NCBI GenBank assembly: GCA_000961805.1
Contig: LADV01000270.1
Location: forward strand, 1 to 12,547
Length of the DNA: 12,547 nt
Direction: 5' to 3'
DNA from: Peptococcaceae bacterium BRH_c23
GTDB taxonomy: Bacteria; Bacillota_B; Desulfitobacteriia; Desulfitobacteriales; Desulfitobacteriaceae
Below, in pieces: positions 7,294 to 12,547 of the stretch. Every line of letters starts with the position of its first letter. The stretch's first letter is position 1. A program made the translations under genes and the position numbers. The notes under the pieces are model-generated. The model had not been told where the DNA came from, searched no databases, and was given only the letters and a program-made list of their open reading frames with translations.

Positions 7294-7935
7294 TTATTCT
7301 TCAGTATAAAGCCCTCGCTGTTGGATCAGTTGACGAACCCCCTCAGGCAAAAGGTAGCGGATCGGTTCTCCTCGCTTAACCCTCCTCCGAATATCCGTAG
7401 AAGAAATCGCCAAAGCAGGGACTTCCAGATAATGGATTTTACCCAGAATTTCAGGATGTTCTTCTTGCACTTTAAGCAGAAAATCACTCGCATCAAATCC
7501 GGGTCGCGCCGCACCAATAAATTGGATCAGCGTGAAGATTTCCTCAGCTTCTCGCCAGGAAAAGATCTCCCTTAGGGCATCCGTTCCCGTGATAAAATAC
7601 AATTCATAATCTGGCCAAGTTTTGCGCAACATACGTAACGTCTCGACCGTATAAGACGGACCTTCCCTTTCGATTTCAAGGGCAGAACTAGCGAAATCCG
7701 AATTATCATTAATTGCACATTCGACCATCTCAAGACGCAACTCTCCGGCCGAAATATCCCTTCGATTTTTATGAGGTGGTATCCCAGTCGGAATAAATAA
7801 CACTTTGCTTAGCTTAAACTCGGCGCGTGCCATTTCCGCAGCGACCAAATGCCCGTAATGAATCGGATCAAACGTTCCGCCCATAATCCCCAGTCGGGGT
7901 TTTTCCAGTGCAGCCACCCGTTTCAAGTCCGTCAT
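7294..7935 (-). CDS. nadD: Nicotinate-nucleotide adenylyltransferase
   Basis: A 213-aa cytoplasmic enzyme that transfers AMP from ATP to nicotinate mononucleotide, giving deamido-NAD in NAD synthesis. The nucleotidyltransferase signature GGTFDPIHYGHL is at 19-30 and ISSTDIR at 177-183. FIPTGIPPHK (47-56) and YFITGTDAL (113-121) fit the substrate-binding loops. The length is normal. The ATG (7933-7935) has AAGGAG at 7946-7951, 10 nt upstream. That site overlaps the stop codon of the ABC-F gene, so nadD is probably co-transcribed and coupled with it; the gap is 14 nt. Confidence 0.97.
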   Translation of the reverse strand: MTDLKRVAALEKPRLGIMGGTFDPIHYGHLVAAEMARAEFKLSKVLFIPTGIPPHKNRRDISAGELRLEMVECAINDNSDFASSALEIEREGPSYTVETLRMLRKTWPDYELYFITGTDALREIFSWREAEEIFTLIQFIGAARPGFDASDFLLKVQEEHPEILGKIHYLEVPALAISSTDIRRRVKRGEPIRYLLPEGVRQLIQQRGLYTEE

Positions 7936-7949
7936 AACCGTGATTCTCC

Positions 7950-9506
7950 TTACACGATTTTAGTCGTCCACTCCTCCAGATTCCACACATCCGTCACCCA
8001 ATCTTCGTAGAATTCCGGTTCGTGAGAAACAACCAGCACAGTCCCTCTATACTCCGTGATGGCTCTCTTCAGTTCTGCTTTAGTATCCACATCTAAATGA
8101 TTGGTCGGCTCGTCGAGAACCAGCCAGTTGACATCCTTCAGCATCAACTTACAGAGCCGGACTTTAGCATTTTCTCCACCGCTCAACACCATCATTTTGG
8201 TAGAGATGTGTTCACTTGTCAAACCACACCTTGCTAAAGCGCCCCGCACTTCGGAATTAGTCATTCCCGGATACTCTCCCCACACTTCGTCGAGGGCCGT
8301 CTTCCCATTTCTACGACTCGATTCTTGTTCGAAATATCCAGGGTAAAGATAATCACCCAGTTCAACTTCACCAGAAACCGCTGGAATATACCCCAGTAAA
8401 GTCTTAAGCAATGTCGATTTACCTAACCCGTTAACTCCACGGATTGCCACCTTTTGCCCTCGTTCTAAGGTTAAATCTAAGGGTCGTGTTAACGGTTCAT
8501 CATACCCGAGGACAATGTTTTTCGCCTCAAAAATCATTTTTCCGGGAGATCTTGCTTCCCTAAATTTAAATTTCGGTTGGATCTTCTCTCTCGGCTTTTC
8601 GATCAGTTCCATTTTTTCCAACTGCTTTTGCCGACTCTTAGCGCGACCGGTCGTTGAAATCCGCGCTTTATTGCGCGCAATAAAATCTTCGAGGCGATCC
8701 ACTTCTTTTTGTTGCTTGTCATAGGCCTTAATCTCCTGAACCTTGCGAGTTTCAAAGAGCGCCATAAATTGTTCATAGTTTCCAGTGTAACGGGTTAATT
8801 CCGAATTATCAACGTGATAAATCACATTGATAACTGCATTTATAAAAGGAACATCGTGAGAAACAAGGATAAAGGCATTTTCATACTGGTTGAGATAACG
8901 CTTTAACCACTCAATATGCTCCACATCCAAAAAGTTGGTCGGCTCGTCCAAAATTAAAATGCTAGGATTTTGGAGCAACAATTTTGTAAGCAAAACCTTC
9001 GTCCGTTGACCTCCGCTTAAATCCGTAACATCTTTGTCCAGACCTATTTCTCCAAGTCCCAAGCCATTGGCGATTTCTTCAATCTTAGTATCAATCATAT
9101 AAAAACCATTGTGGTCTAAAATACTTTGAATCTCTCCGACATCTTCCAAGAGTTTGTTCATTTCGGTTTCTGAGACGTTACCCATTCGATCATACATCTC
9201 TAGGATTTCTGCTTCCAGATCGAACATCCCTTGAAATGCTTCTTTAAGCACGTCTCGGATCGTTTTTCCCTTAGTCAATACCGTGTGCTGGTCTAAATAG
9301 CCAACCGTCACGCGATTTGACCACTCAACCTTTCCTTTGTCAGGCATCAGCTTACCCGTAATGATATCTAAGAAGGTCGATTTCCCTTCTCCATTCGCCC
9401 CAATCAAGCCAACGTGCTCCCCTTTTAACAAGCGAAAGCTAACATCTTCAAAAATTTTACGACCACCAAATCCATGGCTAACATTTTCTACATTTAATAC
9501 GCTCAC
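7950..9506 (-). CDS. ABC-F family ATP-binding protein
   Basis: A 518-aa protein with two tandem ATP-binding cassettes and no membrane segments. First cassette: Walker A GANGEGKST (36-44), signature LSGGQ (163-167), Walker B ILILDEPTN (183-191). A basic, helical linker follows (about 245-325, with RLEDFIARNKARISTTGRAK). Second cassette: Walker A GVNGLGKST (357-365), signature LSGGE (441-445), Walker B WLVLDEPTN (461-469). ABC-F proteins act on the ribosome E site, aiding translation or giving antibiotic resistance; I cannot place the subfamily, though a YkpA/YbiT-like housekeeping role seems more likely than resistance. The H-switch in the second half reads SHE rather than the SHD seen in the first. 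The GTG start (9504-9506) has GGGGAG 10 nt upstream. nadD follows directly. Confidence 0.95.
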   Translation of the reverse strand: MSVLNVENVSHGFGGRKIFEDVSFRLLKGEHVGLIGANGEGKSTFLDIITGKLMPDKGKVEWSNRVTVGYLDQHTVLTKGKTIRDVLKEAFQGMFDLEAEILEMYDRMGNVSETEMNKLLEDVGEIQSILDHNGFYMIDTKIEEIANGLGLGEIGLDKDVTDLSGGQRTKVLLTKLLLQNPSILILDEPTNFLDVEHIEWLKRYLNQYENAFILVSHDVPFINAVINVIYHVDNSELTRYTGNYEQFMALFETRKVQEIKAYDKQQKEVDRLEDFIARNKARISTTGRAKSRQKQLEKMELIEKPREKIQPKFKFREARSPGKMIFEAKNIVLGYDEPLTRPLDLTLERGQKVAIRGVNGLGKSTLLKTLLGYIPAVSGEVELGDYLYPGYFEQESSRRNGKTALDEVWGEYPGMTNSEVRGALARCGLTSEHISTKMMVLSGGENAKVRLCKLMLKDVNWLVLDEPTNHLDVDTKAELKRAITEYRGTVLVVSHEPEFYEDWVTDVWNLEEWTTKIV

Positions 9507-9568
9507 GACTTAACTTCTCCCCTTATTTTCTCTTAATTCCTCATGGCCTTATAGTAAAATAAAACTAT

Positions 9569-9724
9569 TTATTTATCAAACATACCGCCGACTTTGCGAC
9601 GCTTAATACCTTTTCTCTTTTCCCCGATTTTTTGAGTAGCTTTATGTGGACCGCCTTGTTGAGAACTCTTCAGGTTTTTCTCCGCCACTAATTTTTTCAT
9701 CTGCTCTAACGTTTTATTATCCAT
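9569..9724 (-). CDS. Small basic protein, 51 aa, unknown function
   Basis: The ATG at 9722-9724 is preceded by a strong GGAGGAGG at 9730-9737, giving a 51-aa product. The frame stays open to 9874, but that extension only translates the heptad repeat region and lacks a ribosome site. The protein is rich in Lys and Arg. Its N-terminal half is a short helix (TLEQMKKLVAEKNLK). Then comes a Gly/Gln-containing turn and a very basic tail (GEKRKGIKRRKVGG) ending MFDK. It has no signal peptide or membrane segment. I recognise no family. The charge and the position 62 nt ahead of an ABC-F gene suggest, but do not prove, binding to RNA or the ribosome. Confidence 0.72.
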   Translation of the reverse strand: MDNKTLEQMKKLVAEKNLKSSQQGGPHKATQKIGEKRKGIKRRKVGGMFDK

Positions 9725-9764
9725 ATGAACCTCCTCCAATATAATCGTACTCGAAATCCTATTT

Positions 9765-10064
9765 TCGTGCACCGCACGCAGCGCAACGCATTTCGTAACT
9801 TCATGTATCATTCGTCGTATCTCTGTACCGTCGTCCTCAGTGATCCGTGCTGAGCATACCGCACCGTACTTCATGCATCATGCATCATGCATCGTATATC
9901 TTACTTTGTATATCGTATTTCATATTTGTTGCTTAGTGCTTCGTGAATCTCGCTCGGTCCTCCGTGAATCGAGCCCGTGCCTCGTCCATCTGCGTTCGTG
10001 CATCGAACCTCGCGCTCCATCTTACGTGCTTTCGAACTTCGAACCTCGTACATCGCGCCTCGAG
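9765..10064. repeat. Degenerate heptanucleotide repeat array
   Basis: About 300 bp are built from imperfect 7-bp units; on the plus strand the consensus is close to GTGCATC. Phase is kept over long runs. The clearest part is near 9866-9906: GTACTTC, three ATGCATC units, GTATATC, TTACTTT, GTATATC. From 9931 it continues GTGCTTC, GTGAATC, and later GTCCATC, TGCGTTC, GTGCATC, GAACCTC. A few units are 6 or 8 bp. It fills the space between uup and the 51-aa gene and enters the uup 3' end (10022-10064). Degenerate heptamer tandem repeats (STRR) are known from filamentous cyanobacteria; relation is not claimed. No terminator or promoter stands out inside. Confidence 0.8.
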
Positions 10065-12013
10065 TTTTGGGCTATCTTTTCTGCCAGCTCATTCAAATAC
10101 GTCCAACGTTCCAGCAAACTATCTAATTTTTGTTCTAGTGATTGTTGAATGGTTACTAACTCAGTTAGTTTTCCAAAATCACTGCCCATCTCATTCATCT
10201 GTTGACTATTTTTTTGAAGTTCCTCTTCCACTTGCGCAATCTGATCGTCAATTTGGGCGAAATCTTGCTGTTCTTTATAGGTCATCTTCAGCGCACGTTC
10301 TTTTCTTCGCTCAGACTCTTGTGTTTCCGGTCCAACGTTTTGACGAGGAGACTTTTTAGCCAAAGTCGCTAAGAAGGCTGCTTGTTGTTCGTTCTGCAAA
10401 GCCTCTTGCTCAGCAGCATACACCTGCTCACGATAGTCCGAATAATTTCCTACATACGACCGAATGCTTCCCGCACCTTCGAAGGCAAAAATCTTATCCG
10501 TAACCCGATCCAGAAAATATCGATCATGAGAGACAGCGATCACCGCCCCGGGAAAATCATCCAAATATGATTCTAAAATCGTCAATGTTTGAATGTCCAA
10601 ATCATTGGTTGGTTCATCCAATAACAAGACATTCGGAGCCCCCATCAAGATCCGCAAAAGATAAAGCCTTCGTTTTTCCCCACCAGAAAGCTTGCCAATC
10701 TGAGTCCACTGTACAGCTGGGGGAAATAAGAAACGCTCTAACATTTGTGAGGCCGTTAAAAAGCCACCATCTGCCGTGGGAATCACTTCAGCGATCGCTT
10801 TGACCTCATCAATCACACGACTGTCTGGATTTAATAACGTGTTTTCTTGCGTAAAATATCCCATCTTAACCGTAGCACCTAATTCAAGGCTCCCTGAATC
10901 TGGCTTTAAGCGACCAGCGATCAAGTTTAACAAGGTTGATTTTCCACTCCCATTGGGTCCAATAATCCCAATTCGATCATCTCTCAAAAGGATGTAGCTG
11001 AAATCCTTGATCACAACCCCGCGGTCTGGAAACCCTTTTTCAACCTCTTGACACTCTAGAATTTTCTTCCCTAAGCGGGACGCCCCTGCTAGCATTTCGA
11101 TCCGATCAGTATACTCCGTCGGCTTATCAGCCTGTATCTTTTCAAACCGCTCGATCCTCGCTTTTTGCTTCGTCGTACGAGCCTTAGCTCCCCTCCGCAT
11201 CCAGGCTAGTTCATTGCGAAAGAGATTAAGGCGTTTTCTCTCAGTCGCCTCAACCTGCTCTTCCCGCTCAGCTTTTAATTCTAGGAAACGGCTATAATTA
11301 CCGGGGTAAGGGTAAAGTTTACCTTGGTCTAATTCTAAGACCCTGCCAATAACGCGATCGAGAAAATACCGATCGTGGGTAATCATCACCAACGCACCCT
11401 TGCGTTTATTCAAATACTGTTCCAGCCAATCCACCGTATCATTGTCAATGTGGTTCGTTGGCTCATCCAGAATCAGGATATCCGTAGGATTAATCAGCGC
11501 ACTCGCTAAAGCCACTCGTTTTTTCTGCCCACCTGAAAGAGTCCCAATTAAAGTGTCGAATTTCGAAATTCCCAGTTTATTAAGGATGGTTTTAGCCTCA
11601 TTTTCCAGTTGCCAGGCGTCCAGTTCATCCATCTGTTGACCCAGTGCAATCAACACTTGTTGAAGGCTCTGCTGGTCCGGTTTATCATTCAGCTTTTCTA
11701 AAGCTATTTCATACTCTCTCAACAATTTCATAACAGGGGAATTCCCCCTAAAAACCTGTTGCAAGACCGTCGCCGAATCTTCAAAATCAGGATTTTGGGG
11801 TAGATATTCTAAACGCACTTTATTCCCCGTTGTAACTTTGCCTTGATCCGGCCATTCTACACCCGCTAAAATTTTTAGCAAGGTAGACTTACCCGTTCCA
11901 TTAACTCCGATGATACCAATTTTTTCTCCATCATCAATTCCAAAGGAAATATCAGCAAAAAGTACTTTTTCACCATAACTTTTCGTCAGATTCTCTGCAG
12001 TTAAGATGTTCAT
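10022..12013 (-). CDS. uup: ABC-F ATPase, Uup type
   Basis: A 663-aa soluble protein with two ATP-binding cassettes and a C-terminal coiled coil, the Uup layout. First cassette: GVNGTGKST (36-44), LSGGQ (159-163), ILILDEPTNHID (179-190). A basic linker (about 245-300) includes MRRGAKARTTKQKARIERF. Second cassette: GPNGSGKST (352-360), LSGGE (442-446), LLLDEPTNDLD (463-473). The coiled coil (about 565-645) has IAQVEEELQKNSQQMNEMGS. Uup binds branched DNA and ribosomes and affects transposon excision in E. coli. The ATG at 12011-12013 has AAGGAG at 12027-12032, a somewhat long 13-nt gap; an in-frame start at 12037 would lie upstream of that site. The last ~14 residues (NSRRDVRGSKFEST) come from the heptad array and are probably not ancestral. 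Confidence 0.94.
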   Translation of the reverse strand: MNILTAENLTKSYGEKVLFADISFGIDDGEKIGIIGVNGTGKSTLLKILAGVEWPDQGKVTTGNKVRLEYLPQNPDFEDSATVLQQVFRGNSPVMKLLREYEIALEKLNDKPDQQSLQQVLIALGQQMDELDAWQLENEAKTILNKLGISKFDTLIGTLSGGQKKRVALASALINPTDILILDEPTNHIDNDTVDWLEQYLNKRKGALVMITHDRYFLDRVIGRVLELDQGKLYPYPGNYSRFLELKAEREEQVEATERKRLNLFRNELAWMRRGAKARTTKQKARIERFEKIQADKPTEYTDRIEMLAGASRLGKKILECQEVEKGFPDRGVVIKDFSYILLRDDRIGIIGPNGSGKSTLLNLIAGRLKPDSGSLELGATVKMGYFTQENTLLNPDSRVIDEVKAIAEVIPTADGGFLTASQMLERFLFPPAVQWTQIGKLSGGEKRRLYLLRILMGAPNVLLLDEPTNDLDIQTLTILESYLDDFPGAVIAVSHDRYFLDRVTDKIFAFEGAGSIRSYVGNYSDYREQVYAAEQEALQNEQQAAFLATLAKKSPRQNVGPETQESERRKERALKMTYKEQQDFAQIDDQIAQVEEELQKNSQQMNEMGSDFGKLTELVTIQQSLEQKLDSLLERWTYLNELAEKIAQNSRRDVRGSKFEST

Positions 12014-12054
12014 GATTATTTCTCTTCTCCTTAGCAAAAGCTGTACAACACCTT

Positions 12055-12085
12055 ATTATATCATAATTCGGCAAACTTTGCCCAA
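12055..12085 (-). promoter_or_regulatory. Extended -10 promoter for uup, with palindrome
   Basis: On the minus strand TGATATAAT (12055-12063) is a perfect extended -10. A weak -35, TTGGGC (12080-12085), lies 19 bp upstream. The palindrome GGCAAACTTTGCC (12070-12082) sits between and partly over the -35, as an operator would. Transcription would start about 35 nt before the uup ATG. Confidence 0.55.
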
Positions 12086-12130
12086 ATAAAAAGTCCCATA
12101 GCCGTGCCTGTGCACAGTTTATGGGACTTT
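12083..12130 (-). terminator. Strong terminator after the coiled-coil gene
   Basis: AAAGTCCCATA (12090-12100) pairs perfectly with TATGGGACTTT (12120-12130). The loop contains a second small hairpin (GTGC/GCAC). On the minus strand the stem runs into TTTTTATTT. It lies 35 nt past the stop of the 93-aa gene and ends that unit before the uup promoter. Confidence 0.85.
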
Positions 12131-12165
12131 CGAAGATTTGATCATTATCCTTAGCACTAATAATT

Positions 12166-12447
12166 TTAGGAATTACGAGCCTCTTCTTTGGCTATTCCGT
12201 TTAATATTTCATGAGCGCCTCGCAGTAGGGCTCCAACTATTTTAGCCGACTCCAGCTTCAGATTATCCCGCTCAATTGCAGAAACGGAGCTCTTCTCATC
12301 CATAGACTTGATACGTTGACGACTTTCTTCTGACTCTTTAAGCATAATATTCATCTCATCTTGACTTGAGCGCATAATATTCATGCCTTGATTCATACCA
12401 TGCATGTCTAGTCTTAGTAAGTCCATGTCCAGTTTCATAACTTTCAT
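12166..12447 (-). CDS. Met-rich coiled-coil protein, 93 aa, unknown function
   Basis: The ATG at 12445-12447 has AAGGG at 12456-12460, 8 nt upstream. The frame continues open to 12492, but that part overlaps the end of the preceding gene and has no ribosome site. Residues 1-36 carry nine methionines, mostly in heptad a/d positions (M1, M4, M8, M15, M18, M22, M25, M32, with L11 and L36), as in a coiled coil packed with methionine. The rest (about 37-90) is charged and helical, ending KEEARNS. It has no signal peptide or membrane segment. I recognise no family. The gap to the upstream gene is 25 nt, so the two are probably co-transcribed, and a strong terminator follows. Confidence 0.72.
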   Translation of the reverse strand: MKVMKLDMDLLRLDMHGMNQGMNIMRSSQDEMNIMLKESEESRQRIKSMDEKSSVSAIERDNLKLESAKIVGALLRGAHEILNGIAKEEARNS

Positions 12448-12472
12448 CCTAAAATCCCTTGAAAAATTATAC

Positions 12473-12547
12473 CTACACAGACTCATCCACATTAAACGCC
12501 TTATAGATCGCCTTTTGATCTTTGGTTAGTGGAAATAGAATTCGAGT
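12473..12547 (-). CDS. C-terminal end of an unidentified gene (partial)
   Basis: The minus strand is open from the window edge to TAG at 12473-12475, giving 24 codons that end LTKDQKAIYKAFNVDESV. Support comes from its position: the next gene's ribosome site follows about 13 nt after the stop. Too little is present to assign a family. The tail recalls C-termini of some DDE transposases, but this is a weak impression. Confidence 0.45.
   Translation of the reverse strand, partial: TRILFPLTKDQKAIYKAFNVDESV

Noticed and set aside
9725..9874. N-terminal extension of the 51-aa ORF to 101 aa
   Set aside because: It only translates the heptad repeat DNA, and a strong ribosome site marks the internal ATG at 9722-9724.
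9765..10064. Array considered as a CRISPR
   Set aside because: Units are 7 bp, contiguous and degenerate, with no constant repeat of 23-40 bp or unique spacers, and no cas genes are nearby.
9840..10359. Overlapping plus-strand ORFs across the array and the uup 3' end
   Set aside because: They are Arg/Ser-rich chance frames of the repeat and antisense of uup, without ribosome sites.
12473..12547. Partial gene as a transposase
   Set aside because: Only 24 residues are visible and no diagnostic motif is present, so no family was assigned.

Overview
The window looks like chromosomal DNA of a Gram-positive, spore-forming, low-to-medium GC Firmicute. The best guess is the Desulfosporosinus/Desulfitobacterium branch of the Clostridia. 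The basis is AGGAGG-type ribosome sites, intrinsic terminators, a T-box leader in front of leuS, the nadD-yqeK-rsfS-leuS gene set and a YetF-type (DUF421) membrane protein. The genus is inferred from gene style and order, not proven. Every convincing gene lies on the minus strand, so transcription runs from high to low coordinates.

In order of transcription: the right edge (12547-12473) holds the last 24 codons of an unidentified gene. It is followed by a small Met-rich coiled-coil protein (12447-12166) and a strong terminator (12130-12083). An extended -10 promoter then drives a Uup-type ABC-F ATPase (12013-10022). Between uup and the next gene lies about 300 bp of degenerate 7-bp repeats (about 10064-9765), which also encodes the last residues of Uup. 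Next come a 51-aa basic protein (9724-9569), a second ABC-F protein (9506-7950) and nadD (7935-7294), closely spaced. A single-RRM RNA-binding protein (7212-6961) with its own terminator interrupts the usual nadD-yqeK order. A near-consensus sigma-A promoter (6836-6808) restarts transcription for yqeK (6760-6170) and rsfS (6186-5824). A leucine T-box leader (5803-5581, specifier CUC) then controls leuS (5534-3036).

Downstream of leuS lies an accessory stretch. It holds a 290-bp repeat element (about 2746-3038) that touches the leuS stop codon, two hairpins (2595-2631 and a terminator at 2537-2566), a DUF421 gene broken by two opposite single-base homopolymer indels (2463-1852), a possible 27-codon ORF (1862-1779) and a terminator (1758-1724). 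The last gene is a PIN-PhoH ATPase (1576-251). Its stop codon again touches a copy of the same repeat (1-253).

The housekeeping genes concern translation and NAD: leucyl-tRNA synthetase, ribosome silencing factor, two ABC-F translation factors, Ap4A hydrolase, NaMN adenylyltransferase and a PhoH/PIN RNA-linked ATPase. The most notable non-gene signals are two. A ~193-bp repeat ends on the stop codon of two unrelated genes, and a heptanucleotide array runs into the 3' end of uup. So three gene 3' ends in this window are built partly from repeat DNA. I saw no CRISPR array, tRNA, rRNA, complete insertion sequence or defence system.
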